64,000 nucleotides of DNA, taken from NCBI RefSeq assembly GCF_009908285.1, contig NZ_JAAARM010000031.1:1-64000 (forward strand). Reading direction: 5' to 3'. Positions 25,175 through 34,182 of this stretch are shown here, in pieces. The notes below the pieces were generated by a model that searched no databases, was not told the DNA's origin, and worked only from the letters and a program-made list of their open reading frames with translations. This DNA is from Pseudomonas sp. Fl4BN1. Lineage in GTDB: Bacteria > Pseudomonadota > Gammaproteobacteria > Pseudomonadales > Pseudomonadaceae. Position 1 is the stretch's first letter. Each line of letters starts with the position of its first letter. The translations under genes were made by a program, and so were the position numbers.

Positions 25175-25388
25175 TCTGTGTGGCCGAATTCTACAGCGTT
25201 GCGGGACCCTGTCAATCACTAAATTTTAAAAAATGCTTCCGGTTCAATTGCTTAGCGTCTGAAAATGTCCAATTGATCAGGTGTTGCCCTAGGTAGAACG
25301 TGGCTTGCAGCGCTATTGGAGGGTTTTTGAGTCGTGGGCAAATAAATTCGGCTGAACCCCATGGCTACTGATACAGGGATGCAAGGTA

Positions 25389-25404
25389 CTGGTGCTATAT
25401 ACAG
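25389..25404 (+). promoter_or_regulatory. LexA (SOS) box of dinB
   Basis: CTGGTGCTATATACAG matches CTGT-N8-ACAG with one mismatch and an AT-rich centre. It lies 69 nt before the chosen dinB start. Confidence 0.85.
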
Positions 25405-25472
25405 GTGTCGGTGGATACTTGCCTTCTGTCTTCATTTTGACTTCTGCCTTTCATGATCTCCTCCTTTATATG

Positions 25473-26534
25473 ATGCAGCGCAAAATCATCCACATTGACT
25501 GTGATTGTTTCTACGCGGCCATCGAAATGCGTGATGACCCACAGCTGGCCAGTAAACCGCTGGCGGTGGGTGGGTCCGCGGATCGGCGGGGGGTGATTGC
25601 TACCTGCAATTATGAGGCGCGGGCTTATGGCGTACGCTCGGCGATGTCGTCACGGCACGCACTGGGCCTTTGCCCGGACCTGGTGATCGTCAAACCACGA
25701 ATGGATGCTTATCGCGAGGCGTCGAAAGAGATTCACACGATCTTTCGTGATTACACCGATCTGATCGAGCCGTTGTCCCTGGACGAAGCCTACCTGGATG
25801 TCTCCGAAAGCCCGAGTTTTGCTGGCAGCGCCACGCGTATTGCTCAGGACATCCGTCGTCGAGTCTCCAATCAGCTGCATATCACTGTGTCAGCGGGTGT
25901 GGCGCCGAACAAGTTCCTGGCCAAGATTGCCAGTGACTGGAAAAAGCCCAACGGGCTGTTCGTGATCACTCCGGACCAGGTGGAGGATTTTGTCTCGGAG
26001 CTGCCGGTGAGCAAGTTGCATGGTGTGGGCAAGGTCACGGCGGACAAGCTGGGGCGTCTGGGTATTGTCAGCTGTCTGCAACTACGGGACTGGAACAAGC
26101 TGGCTTTGGTGCGCGAGTTCGGTAGTTTTGGCGAGCGCCTGTGGGGGCTGGCCCGGGGTATTGATGATCGGCCGGTGCAGAATGACAGCCGGCGGCAATC
26201 CATCAGTGTGGAGAATACCTACGACGTGGACCTTCCGGACCTGGACAGCTGTCTGCAAAAGTTGCCGGAGCTGATGGAAACGCTGGCGGGCCGCATTGCC
26301 CGAATCGACAGCAGTTACCGGCCGGGCAAGCCGTTTGTCAAAGTGAAGTTCCACGACTTCACCCAGACCACTTTGGAGCAGGCCGGCGCGGGGCGAGATT
26401 TGGAGAGTTATCGGCAGTTGCTGACCCAGGCCTTCAAGCGCGGTGGCAAGCCGGTGCGGCTTCTGGGAATTGGTGTGCGTCTGCAGGATCTGCGCGGTGG
26501 GCACGAACAGCTGGAGCTGTTCCAGGGAGTGTAG
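25473..26534 (+). CDS. dinB: DNA polymerase IV
   Basis: This 353-residue Y-family polymerase performs error-prone translesion synthesis. HIDCDCFYAAIEM carries the first catalytic Asp, SLDEAYLDV the second acidic pair, and helix-hairpin-helix and little-finger domains follow (PVSKLHGVGKVTADKL). The frame is open upstream to the LexA box, but MQRKIIHIDCDCF at 25473 is the family start; an ATG at 25470 directly before it is also possible. No clear ribosome site is visible before either. SOS control is shown by the upstream LexA box. Confidence 0.96.
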   Translation: MQRKIIHIDCDCFYAAIEMRDDPQLASKPLAVGGSADRRGVIATCNYEARAYGVRSAMSSRHALGLCPDLVIVKPRMDAYREASKEIHTIFRDYTDLIEPLSLDEAYLDVSESPSFAGSATRIAQDIRRRVSNQLHITVSAGVAPNKFLAKIASDWKKPNGLFVITPDQVEDFVSELPVSKLHGVGKVTADKLGRLGIVSCLQLRDWNKLALVREFGSFGERLWGLARGIDDRPVQNDSRRQSISVENTYDVDLPDLDSCLQKLPELMETLAGRIARIDSSYRPGKPFVKVKFHDFTQTTLEQAGAGRDLESYRQLLTQAFKRGGKPVRLLGIGVRLQDLRGGHEQLELFQGV

Positions 26535-26601
26535 GGGGCGTTTGTCAGCGAGCCAGGCGCCGCGGTTTGCCCGGGGCGCCACAATCGCTGGTTAAGGAGG
26601 A

Positions 26602-27555
26602 TCAGTTCCTGCCTGGATCCGCCACCAGTCGGCCGGCGTTCTTGGTCAGAGACTTGAGAAACTCGTTTTGCAGTTCCGGATCATTGCGCGTCAGCTCGAT
26701 CAGGCTCTGCTCCAGCTCGCTGGCTTCTTCTTCAAGGCCCAGTTCCGATAGACGTTTGACCCGGTGTACCCATTGGCTCACTTCGTCATCTTCAAGGTCG
26801 TCGTAGATCAGTGCGTGAGCTTCCAGCAGTTTGCTCCGCAAGCTGCTGCTGATGCTCAGGGATGAGTCCGAGTGCACCTCGTCCTGAGCGTCCTCGACAC
26901 TGATCTGCAACTTGCCGATGTGGTTCAGATCCTGTTCGGAGAACGGGTTGTCCAGCAGGTTCAAGCGCAGCACGCCATTGCGATCGGTGCTCAGCTCGTA
27001 GGTTTCCTTGCCGGCCTTGACCTGCACCGGACGCTCGCTCCACGGCAGGCTCGAATATTCCAAGCGCTTGTCGCGCTGGACTTCATCAATCGCTGCCAGG
27101 TTCTGCTGGGCGCGGCCGTGGGACGGCATGTTCATGAATGGGTTGAGTCCGGAGACGCCGTAGCTGATCCAGTCCTTGGTGACACTGTCCGGCAGGTTGC
27201 CCAGGGCGAACACATTGACCACGTTAGCGCCGATGCCGGCCACCAGTGCCACCGCTCCCAGCGGGATCTCGTAGATCTCCCGCCAGGGTTGGTAGGGTGT
27301 ATAGCGATCGTAGCGGCGGGTAACTTCGAATTCGGTGACTTCGAAGGTCTTCTGCTCGTGGATGCGTACCTGGCGTTGCGGCAGCTCAAGCACCTTAGGC
27401 TCACCGACATCGATCTGCAGGCTGTGGTCGAGCAGTTTGCGCTCGACCCGTTCCTCGTGCTCGCTGCGTTGTGACATCTGGTTGGCGCAGCCGCTGACCA
27501 GCAGGGCGCCGCACAAGGCGGCGCCACCGAGGCTTAAGGTGTTTCGCTTGAACAT
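26602..27555 (-). CDS. Lipoprotein of unknown function
   Basis: This 317-residue protein has a signal peptide with lipobox LLVSGC, a mature part with a short hydrophobic stretch (IPLGAVALVAGIGANVVNVFAL, about 95-116) and a C-terminal acidic helical region. ATG 27555 follows GAGAAGAC-type sequence; the long open frame beyond it to 28017 only overlaps proS. It lies 17 nt after proS and is probably co-transcribed. The function is unknown. Confidence 0.82.
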   Translation of the reverse strand: MFKRNTLSLGGAALCGALLVSGCANQMSQRSEHEERVERKLLDHSLQIDVGEPKVLELPQRQVRIHEQKTFEVTEFEVTRRYDRYTPYQPWREIYEIPLGAVALVAGIGANVVNVFALGNLPDSVTKDWISYGVSGLNPFMNMPSHGRAQQNLAAIDEVQRDKRLEYSSLPWSERPVQVKAGKETYELSTDRNGVLRLNLLDNPFSEQDLNHIGKLQISVEDAQDEVHSDSSLSISSSLRSKLLEAHALIYDDLEDDEVSQWVHRVKRLSELGLEEEASELEQSLIELTRNDPELQNEFLKSLTKNAGRLVADPGRN

Positions 27556-27572
27556 GTCTTCTCTATCTGGTT

Positions 27573-29288
27573 TCAGCGACGGATACGAGCTTGGATGAAG
27601 GACAGTACGTCGGCCACCGGCAGCGCTTGCGCCTCGGCTTCGGTACGGCTCTTGTATTCCAGGTTGCCTTCGGCGAGGCCGCGGTCGCTGACCACGATCC
27701 GGTGGGGAATGCCGATCAGCTCCATGTCCGCGAACTTGATACCCGGGCTGGTCTTCTTGTCGCGATCGTCCAGCAGCACTTCGAAACCGGCGGCGGTGAG
27801 TTCCGCGTAGAGTTTGTCGGTGGCTTCGCGAACCTGTTCGGTTTCGTAGCGCAGTGGCACCAGGGCGATTTGGAATGGCGCCAGGGTGTCGCTCCAAATG
27901 ATCCCGTTCTGGTCGTTGTTCTGCTCGATGGCAGCAGCCACCACGCGGGACACGCCAATGCCGTAGCAACCCATTTCCAGGGTTACCGGCTTGCCGTTCT
28001 CGCCCAGCACTTCGCACTTCATCGCCTTGCTGTACTTGTTGCCCAGCTGGAAAATGTGTCCGACTTCGATGCCGCGCTTGATTTCCAGGGTGCCTTTGCC
28101 GTCCGGGCTCGGGTCGCCGGCTACCACGTTGCGCAGGTCAGCGACGGTCGGAACGGGCAGGTCACGCTCCCAGTTCACGCCGAAGTAGTGCTTGTCGTCG
28201 ATATTGGCGCCGACGCCGAAGTCGCTCATCAGCTCCACTGAACGGTCGATGATGATCGGCAGCGGCAGGTTCACCGGGCCCAGGGAGCCGGCACCAGCGC
28301 CGATGGCGTCACGCAGTTCGGCTTCGGAGGCCATGACCAGCGGGCTGGCTACGCCTGGCTGGTTGGCTGCCTTGATTTCGTTCAGCTCGTGGTCGCCGCG
28401 AATGATCAGGGCGATCAGCTTGCCGGCTTCTTCGGCATGCACCACCAGGGTCTTGACGGTCTTTTCGATCGGCAGGTTGTAGCCTTCAACCAACTGAGCA
28501 ATGGTTTTCGCGTCAGGAGTGTCCACCAGGCGCATTGCTTCGCTCGCAGCCGGGCGCGAGGTCTCACGAGGTACGGCTTCGGCTTTCTCGATGTTGGCTG
28601 CGTAGTCGGAGCCGTTGCTGAAGACGATGTCGTCCTCGCCGGAGTCGGCCAGTACGTGGAATTCGTGGGAGCCGGCGCCGCCGATCGAGCCGTTGTCAGC
28701 CTCTACCGGGCGGAATTTCAGGCCCAGGCGGCTGAATACGTTGCAGTAGGCCTGGTGCATACGGTCGTAAGTGACTTGCAGCGAAGCCTGGTCGGTATGG
28801 AAGGAGTAGGCGTCCTTCATGATGAATTCGCGGCCGCGCATCAAGCCGAAGCGTGGGCGGATTTCATCGCGGAATTTGGTCTGGATCTGGTACAGGTTGA
28901 TCGGCAGTTGCTTATAACTGCTCAACTCGTTGCGCATCAGATCGGTGATCACCTCTTCATGGGTCGGGCCGGCGCAGAAGTCGCGACCATGACGATCCTT
29001 GAAGCGCAGCAACTCGGGGCCGTACTCTTCCCAGCGCCCAGACTCTTGCCACAACTCAGCCGGCTGAGTGCTCGGCATCAACACTTCAAGCGAGCCGGCA
29101 GCGTTCATTTCTTCACGAACGATGGCTTCGACCTTGCGCATTACCCGCAGGCCCATCGGGAGCCAGGTGTACAGGCCTGAGGCCAGTTTACGGATCATGC
29201 CGGCGCGCAGCATCAGTTGATGGCTGATCACGACCGCATCGGAAGGCGTTTCTTTCTGTGTGGCGAGCAAAAATTGACTGGTGCGCAT
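27573..29288 (-). CDS. proS: Prolyl-tRNA synthetase
   Basis: This 571-residue class II enzyme charges tRNA-Pro. Motif 2 lies around CAGPTHEEVITDL and RDEIRPRFGLMRGREFIMKDAYSF; the bacterial-type editing insertion (YbaK-like) spans about 220-380; a C-terminal anticodon-binding domain ends the protein (VLLDDRDKKTSPGIKFADMEL). Start MRTSQFLLATQKE at 29288 is typical. The lipoprotein gene follows. Confidence 0.98.
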   Translation of the reverse strand: MRTSQFLLATQKETPSDAVVISHQLMLRAGMIRKLASGLYTWLPMGLRVMRKVEAIVREEMNAAGSLEVLMPSTQPAELWQESGRWEEYGPELLRFKDRHGRDFCAGPTHEEVITDLMRNELSSYKQLPINLYQIQTKFRDEIRPRFGLMRGREFIMKDAYSFHTDQASLQVTYDRMHQAYCNVFSRLGLKFRPVEADNGSIGGAGSHEFHVLADSGEDDIVFSNGSDYAANIEKAEAVPRETSRPAASEAMRLVDTPDAKTIAQLVEGYNLPIEKTVKTLVVHAEEAGKLIALIIRGDHELNEIKAANQPGVASPLVMASEAELRDAIGAGAGSLGPVNLPLPIIIDRSVELMSDFGVGANIDDKHYFGVNWERDLPVPTVADLRNVVAGDPSPDGKGTLEIKRGIEVGHIFQLGNKYSKAMKCEVLGENGKPVTLEMGCYGIGVSRVVAAAIEQNNDQNGIIWSDTLAPFQIALVPLRYETEQVREATDKLYAELTAAGFEVLLDDRDKKTSPGIKFADMELIGIPHRIVVSDRGLAEGNLEYKSRTEAEAQALPVADVLSFIQARIRR

Positions 29289-29417
29289 GGGAGGCCGTTG
29301 TCGGTTGCTGAAGACTAGAAATGACGGAGCATTGTACGGGCGACTTCCGCTGGCGTACAGGATTGCGGCCGGGGGAAGCGGGGGAGGCCGATAAAACGCC
29401 GCAACCCCCGGGAATTT

Positions 29418-30983
29418 CTAGGGTTCTTCGCTGACAGCGGTGCTGTTGGCGGTCGGCTCCGGCTCAGGTTTCGGCCTGGCGCGACGACTTTCCTGGTACC
29501 AGTGCAAGGCGATCAGGATCAGGGTTGGAATCCCGAGTATGGCGGTGATGAGGAAGAAGTCGTGATAGCCGAACTTCTCTACCATAACCCCGGAATAACC
29601 GCCGATCAGCCGTGGCAGCAGCAGCATGATGGAGCTGAGCAGCGCATATTGGGTGGCCGAGAACTTGAGGTTGGTCAGGCTCGACAGGTAGGCGACGAAG
29701 GCCGAGGTGGCCATGCCTGAGCTGAAGTTGTCCAGGGAAATGGTGACAATCAGCATTTCCAGATTGGGCCCCATGTCGGCAAGCATGAGGAACAGCAGGT
29801 TGGTGGCTGCGGAAGCTGCGCCACCGATGAAGAGGATTGGCAGGATGCCGAAACGCACAATCAGCAGGCCGCCCATGCCTGCCCCAAGCAAGGTCATGAT
29901 CAGGCCGAAAATCTTGCTGACACCGGCGATCTGATCCTTGGTGAAACCCTGGTCGATGTAGAACACGTTGGCCATTACCCCCATGACCGTGTCCGACATG
30001 CGATAGGTTGCGATCAGCCCCAACAGCAGGAAGGCTTGCCAGCGATACCGCAGGATGAAATCGTTGACCGGGGTCAGCACTGGCGCCAGCCCCCTGCGGC
30101 CCATGGCGGACAGGCACAAGGCGCTGAGGGTGATATAGAGAATCGCCCGCAGGAACGCCCGGTCCTCCAATAGCAAGTCCAGCAGGCTCATGCCGTTGAA
30201 GATCACGCTGGCGAAGTCAGTGTTGTACAACTGGGTGAAGGTAGCGGGCACCGACACCAACAGCACGATCAGCACGAATACTGAGATCAGTTGGTGGGCA
30301 AAGCTGTAGCGCCCTGCGGACAGCTGGGTGCGCAGCGGTACCGAGGGTTCACGCATCAGCAGGGTGGTGATCAGGGCCGGGATCATCAGTACCCCGAACA
30401 GCACGTAGGTGCCGGTCCAGGCCGAGTGCTTGTAGCTGAAACCGGTTGAGCCGAAGCCTTCGGCAAAGAACAGTGCGCCAGCAGTGGCCAGAAGTACCGC
30501 GACCCTATAGCCGGACATATAACTGGCGGCCAGGGCGGCCTGGCGGCTGTCGTCGGCGATTTCCAGGCGATAGGCGTCGATAGCGATGTCTTGAGTGGCC
30601 GAGGCAAAGGCCACGATCACCGCAATAGCGATCAGCCAGGAGAGGTGCTTTTGCGGGTCGCAGAAACCCATGCCGATCAGGCCGAAAATCACCAGGGTCT
30701 GTGCCAGTACCAGCCAGGAGCGTCGTCGACCGAGCTTGCCCAGCAGCGGCAGGCGCCATTGGTCGAGCAGGGGCGACCATACCCATTTGAAGGCATACGC
30801 CAAGCCGATCAGGCTGGCATAGCCGATGGTTTCGCGCGCTACACCGGCCTCGCGCAACCACACCGAAAGAGTCGAGAACACCAGCATGTAAGGCATGCCG
30901 GCGGCGAAACCAAGCAGCAACAGCACGAGCGTCGAGGGGCTGGCATAGGCGGCAAGTGCGGCGCGCCAGGTTTTACGGGGCAT
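29418..30983 (-). CDS. ampG: Muropeptide permease AmpG
   Basis: This 521-residue MFS transporter with about 14 transmembrane segments imports GlcNAc-anhydroMurNAc peptides for cell-wall recycling and thereby feeds AmpR/AmpC induction. N-terminal LLLGFAAGMPYMLVFSTLSVWLREAG-type segment, the QDIAIDAYRLE block after helix 4 and YKHSAW are typical of AmpG. It is a single gene on the minus strand. Confidence 0.93.
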   Translation of the reverse strand: MPRKTWRAALAAYASPSTLVLLLLGFAAGMPYMLVFSTLSVWLREAGVARETIGYASLIGLAYAFKWVWSPLLDQWRLPLLGKLGRRRSWLVLAQTLVIFGLIGMGFCDPQKHLSWLIAIAVIVAFASATQDIAIDAYRLEIADDSRQAALAASYMSGYRVAVLLATAGALFFAEGFGSTGFSYKHSAWTGTYVLFGVLMIPALITTLLMREPSVPLRTQLSAGRYSFAHQLISVFVLIVLLVSVPATFTQLYNTDFASVIFNGMSLLDLLLEDRAFLRAILYITLSALCLSAMGRRGLAPVLTPVNDFILRYRWQAFLLLGLIATYRMSDTVMGVMANVFYIDQGFTKDQIAGVSKIFGLIMTLLGAGMGGLLIVRFGILPILFIGGAASAATNLLFLMLADMGPNLEMLIVTISLDNFSSGMATSAFVAYLSSLTNLKFSATQYALLSSIMLLLPRLIGGYSGVMVEKFGYHDFFLITAILGIPTLILIALHWYQESRRARPKPEPEPTANSTAVSEEP

Positions 30984-31025
30984 GGGCTGGAGTCTGCCTC
31001 AGGTTGCGGAAACAAAGCGCGCACT

Positions 31026-31379
31026 CTAACCGCTGTGCTCTACCGGGCGCCAGCCATGGCGCTGAATATCCACGCGATTGTTCAGGATAGAGACACCTTC
31101 GTCACGCAGTCTGGCGCGCTGTTCATCGCCTGACGGGCTGCCAGCGGGCAGGCTGATGCGACCGCCGGCGCCCAGTACCCGGTGCCAAGGCAGAACGGTC
31201 TCCGCCGGCAGTTGGCTGAGGGTGCGTCCGACCCAGCGGGCGGCTCTTCCGAGACCGGCCATCTGCGCCAGTTGGCCGTAGCTTACGACCTTGCCTGGAG
31301 GAACTAGGGCCAGGGTCAGGTAGAGCGCCGTGCGTCGGATTTGCGCGGGGCTTTGTGGGTCTTCGCCGTGTTCGGTCAC
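31026..31379 (-). CDS. Alkyltransferase-like DNA repair protein (Atl/YbaZ)
   Basis: This 117-residue protein has the DNA-binding domain of O6-alkylguanine transferases. The active-site motif PCHRV reads PWHRV, with Trp65 in place of the reactive Cys, which is diagnostic of ATL proteins. They bind O6-alkylguanine and hand it to nucleotide excision repair instead of removing the alkyl group. The start is GTG 31379; an ATG two bases upstream is out of frame and runs directly into TGA. Confidence 0.9.
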   Translation of the reverse strand: MTEHGEDPQSPAQIRRTALYLTLALVPPGKVVSYGQLAQMAGLGRAARWVGRTLSQLPAETVLPWHRVLGAGGRISLPAGSPSGDEQRARLRDEGVSILNNRVDIQRHGWRPVEHSG

Positions 31380-31536
31380 ATTCGCGGTTCCAGATAGTAG
31401 AAGGGACGCTGGTCAGTTGTGATGGTGAAGTCTGGATGAGTATTGAACTCACTCTCAATACCCAGGTCAGTCCTGACTAAGGCATGTTCAGCAGGAATAA
31501 TGCCGTTTTTTCGCAAGATCGAGTCCGTATTTGCCT

Positions 31537-32544
31537 ATGTTGTCCAGAACTCTGTTGTGTTTCGCGGCGCTCAGCGCTTCCCTGCCGTCACTGGCCGATA
31601 CTGTCTGGTTAAAGAATGGCGATCGCCTGAGTGGCAAGATTAAAGTCTTCGATGGTGGCAAGTTGTTGATCCAGACCGACTACGGTGGTGCCATTTCGAT
31701 CGATTGGAAGCAGGTCAAGACCCTGGAGAGCGACCAGGAACTGTTGGTCAAGCAGGACGCCTATGTGGGAGAAAAGGCCAAGTCGCTGCGACCGGCGGAG
31801 GATGGCAAGGTCGTGTTGGCTAATGGCGAGGCACCCAAGGCAGTCGAACTGGCGAGTATCCAGCAGATCATGAAGCCCAGGCCGTTGGTGGAGGACATGA
31901 TCTGGAAGGGTAATGTCGACGTGGCCATGGACTATAAGCGCGCGGAAAAGGATACCGATGACTATGACATCGACTTCAGGACTTCTGCTCGGCATGGTGC
32001 CTGGCGTCACCATGCCCTGGGTGAGTACAACCGCGAGTTTCAGGATCATGTGGTGACCACTGACAACTGGCGCGCCGAATACGCCTTGGACCGCTTCATT
32101 ACTGAGCAGTGGTTCTGGGAGGGTCGTCTGACCTACAAGCGCGACAAGGTTGAGGATCTGGCGCGGCAACGGGTGGTGGGTACGGGTCCTGGTTACCAGT
32201 TCTGGGACGATGAGTTGGGTGCGTTCTCCCTGGGCTCACTGTTCAACCGCACAGATTACGAGTACGCCGATGGCGGCAAGGACAACTTCTATTCCCTGGC
32301 CATGAAGTGGGACTACAACCGCTATCTGATAGGTAAGCGGGTGGAGTTCTTCACCAATGGCGAGGTGGGTCGGCCGCTGTCTGGAGTGGCTGATTACGCT
32401 CTGGATGCAGAAATGGGCCTGCGCTACAAGGTTACCGACTGGGCTTCGTTGAATCTCAAGGCGGAGAAAGACCTGATTCGCGGCACCGAAGACAGTGATC
32501 TGGACAGGACTCGCTATACGCTGGGTTTTGGCGTGACCTGGTAG
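31537..32544 (+). CDS. DUF481 outer-membrane protein
   Basis: This 335-residue protein has a signal peptide (LSRTLLCFAALSASLPSLA), a small Lsm-like N-terminal region (DTVWLKNGDRLSGKIKVFDG) and a C-terminal DUF481 beta-barrel of alternating hydrophobic strands ending in RYTLGFGVTW, a typical outer-membrane C-terminus. The function is unknown; in some bacteria related proteins are salt-inducible porin-like YdiY. Start ATG 31537; a TTG two codons upstream is in frame. Confidence 0.85.
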   Translation: MLSRTLLCFAALSASLPSLADTVWLKNGDRLSGKIKVFDGGKLLIQTDYGGAISIDWKQVKTLESDQELLVKQDAYVGEKAKSLRPAEDGKVVLANGEAPKAVELASIQQIMKPRPLVEDMIWKGNVDVAMDYKRAEKDTDDYDIDFRTSARHGAWRHHALGEYNREFQDHVVTTDNWRAEYALDRFITEQWFWEGRLTYKRDKVEDLARQRVVGTGPGYQFWDDELGAFSLGSLFNRTDYEYADGGKDNFYSLAMKWDYNRYLIGKRVEFFTNGEVGRPLSGVADYALDAEMGLRYKVTDWASLNLKAEKDLIRGTEDSDLDRTRYTLGFGVTW

Positions 32545-32614
32545 GCCGGGGCGGCCCTGGCGCATTCGAGAGGGTGTTCCACCGCGTCAGGGTGAAAACA
32601 AAATCTGCGGGCAC

Positions 32615-32648
32615 AAAAAAACCCCGCTGTTGAGGGCGGGGTTTTTTT
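32615..32648. terminator. Bidirectional terminator between the DUF481 gene and capB
   Basis: A run of seven A, ACCCCGC-loop-GCGGGGT stem and a run of seven T; it can stop both convergent genes. Confidence 0.93.
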
Positions 32649-32664
32649 ACTGGATCAGTACAAG

Positions 32665-32874
32665 TTAGATAACTTGAACTTCTTCAGCTTGCATGCCTTT
32701 CTGACCGCGGGTAGCGATGAAAGAAACCTGTTGGCCTTCTTTCAGGCTTTTGAAGCCGTCGGATTGGATAGCTTTGAAGTGTACGAACAGGTCGTCACCG
32801 GATTGTGGAGTGATGAAGCCGAAGCCTTTTTCATCGTTGAACCACTTAACGGTACCGGTTTGGCGATTAGACAT
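32665..32874 (-). CDS. capB: Cold-shock protein CapB
   Basis: This 69-residue single-domain CSD protein has RNP1 KGFGFI and RNP2 LFVHF and acts as an RNA chaperone. It matches the CapB group of Pseudomonas (MSNRQTGTVKWFNDEKGFGF). AAGGAGAT precedes the start. The upstream non-coding region is long, as is common for cold-shock genes. Confidence 0.95.
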   Translation of the reverse strand: MSNRQTGTVKWFNDEKGFGFITPQSGDDLFVHFKAIQSDGFKSLKEGQQVSFIATRGQKGMQAEEVQVI

Positions 32875-33226
32875 GGTGTATCTCCTTGGACAAAGTTAAC
32901 TGCGACTCAGGAAAAGCCCTGGCCGAGACTGAGTGCAAAGAGCAGGAAAAATTCTTGGAGATGGTTGGATCGAAATTCAACATCGTGTAGAGATTCTCAG
33001 TGACACAAGCAGCACAGTGGCGCCACCTTAACCCTTTTTCCTGAACGTGCCAATGGTCAGTGCGAAGGTTTCTCGGTTTTCGTGACTGACGGCGAGGCGT
33101 CAGTCGGCCAGCCCTTGAAAAATAAGGGGGCAGGCGAGAAAAACGCCCGAGACTTTGAACCCGGCCACGCGCCCCGGTAAGATGCCGGACAGAATTTTTT
33201 CACCTCGTTATTTCAGGACACCCGCC
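32875..33226. promoter_or_regulatory. 352-nt region: capB leader and dcd upstream region
   Basis: No gene is supported. The left part probably forms a long 5' untranslated leader of capB, as in the cspA family, though I could not identify a cold box by eye. The right part contains the dcd promoter, with an AT-rich tract at about 33192-33212. Confidence 0.45.
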
Positions 33227-33793
33227 ATGAGCATCAAATCGGACAAGTGGATTCGCCGCATGGCGCAAGAGCACGGCATGATCGAGCCCTTCGTAGAGCG
33301 CCAGATGCGTGGCGAAGGCCAGGATCGGCTGATCTCCTTCGGGGTGTCGAGCTACGGCTACGACGTGCGTTGCGCTGATGAATTCAAGGTGTTCACCAAC
33401 ATCAACTCGGCCACCGTCGATCCGAAGAACTTTGATGAAAAGAGCTTCGTCGACGTCAAGAGCGACGTCTGCATCATCCCGCCGAACTCCTTCGCCCTGG
33501 CCCGCACCGTTGAGTACTTTCGCATTCCGCGCAACGTACTGACCATTTGCCTGGGCAAGAGCACCTATGCCCGTTGCGGCATCATCGTCAACGTGACCCC
33601 GCTGGAACCCGAGTGGGAAGGTCATGTGACCCTGGAGTTCTCCAACACCACGACCTTGCCGGCGAAGATCTACGCCAATGAGGGTGTGGCGCAGATGCTG
33701 TTCCTGGAGTCGGATGAAGAATGTGAAGTGTCCTACAAGGATCGCGGCGGCAAATACCAGGGGCAGCGTGGCGTGACCTTGCCGCGTACCTGA
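33227..33793 (+). CDS. dcd: dCTP deaminase
   Basis: This 188-residue trimeric enzyme deaminates dCTP to dUTP for dTMP synthesis. Family motifs are SSYGYDVR, ICLGKSTYARCGIIVNVTPLEPEWEGHVTLE (Glu in the active site) and a C-terminal YQGQRGVTLPR nucleotide-binding tail. Start MSIKSDKWIRRMAQ at 33227; the extended frame upstream lacks a ribosome site. Confidence 0.97.
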   Translation: MSIKSDKWIRRMAQEHGMIEPFVERQMRGEGQDRLISFGVSSYGYDVRCADEFKVFTNINSATVDPKNFDEKSFVDVKSDVCIIPPNSFALARTVEYFRIPRNVLTICLGKSTYARCGIIVNVTPLEPEWEGHVTLEFSNTTTLPAKIYANEGVAQMLFLESDEECEVSYKDRGGKYQGQRGVTLPRT

Positions 33794-33834
33794 GTCCGTT
33801 TGTCTGACGAATAGCGGGAATTCCTGAGCGGGTA

Positions 33835-33852
33835 GACACTCTATTGAGTGTC
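33835..33852 (+). terminator. Hairpin after dcd
   Basis: GACACTC-TATT-GAGTGTC, a 7-bp stem with a 4-nt loop, 42 nt after the dcd stop. The T-tract after it is short, so it may be a weak terminator or a leader hairpin of the next small gene. Confidence 0.45.
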
Positions 33853-33898
33853 CTTCCGGTACGCGCAAGGCGTATCGGGAACAGCTCAGGAGTGCCCC

Positions 33899-34111
33899 AT
33901 GAAGATAGATCCGCGAATCAGCGCCACCTTGGCAAGGCTGGAACCCAATCAGGTTGGCTTGTTGGCCTGGAGCCTGTTGGCGTATCCCTCCGTCAGCATG
34001 GCAGGCGGTATTCCCGGTCAGCCTGACCCGGACACTCCTCAGCCGCTTGAACCTACAGAACCTGGCGAGCCGACGTTGCCGGACGAACCGCCTTCCGCGC
34101 CTGCCGTCTGA
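33899..34111 (+). CDS. Small protein with Pro/Glu/Asp-rich tail, unknown
   Basis: This 70-residue protein starts at ATG 33899 with CAGGAG at about 33887-33892. Residues 1-35 are a short amphipathic region (ISATLARLEPNQVGLLAWSL); residues 40-70 are almost only Pro, Glu, Asp, Thr and Gly. No signal peptide or known domain is seen. It is convergent with aotP and downstream of dcd. The ribosome site and spacing favour a real gene; the function is unknown. Confidence 0.6.
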   Translation: MKIDPRISATLARLEPNQVGLLAWSLLAYPSVSMAGGIPGQPDPDTPQPLEPTEPGEPTLPDEPPSAPAV

Positions 34112-34182
34112 GCTTGGCGAGTACGTTCAAGTGCCCCGTCCGCCCAGTCCCTGTAAGGCCTAACGCACGGGGCAGGCAGCCC

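Noticed and set aside
27556..28017. N-terminal extension of the lipoprotein gene
   Set aside because: These codons lie in another frame of proS; the lipoprotein signal begins at 27555.
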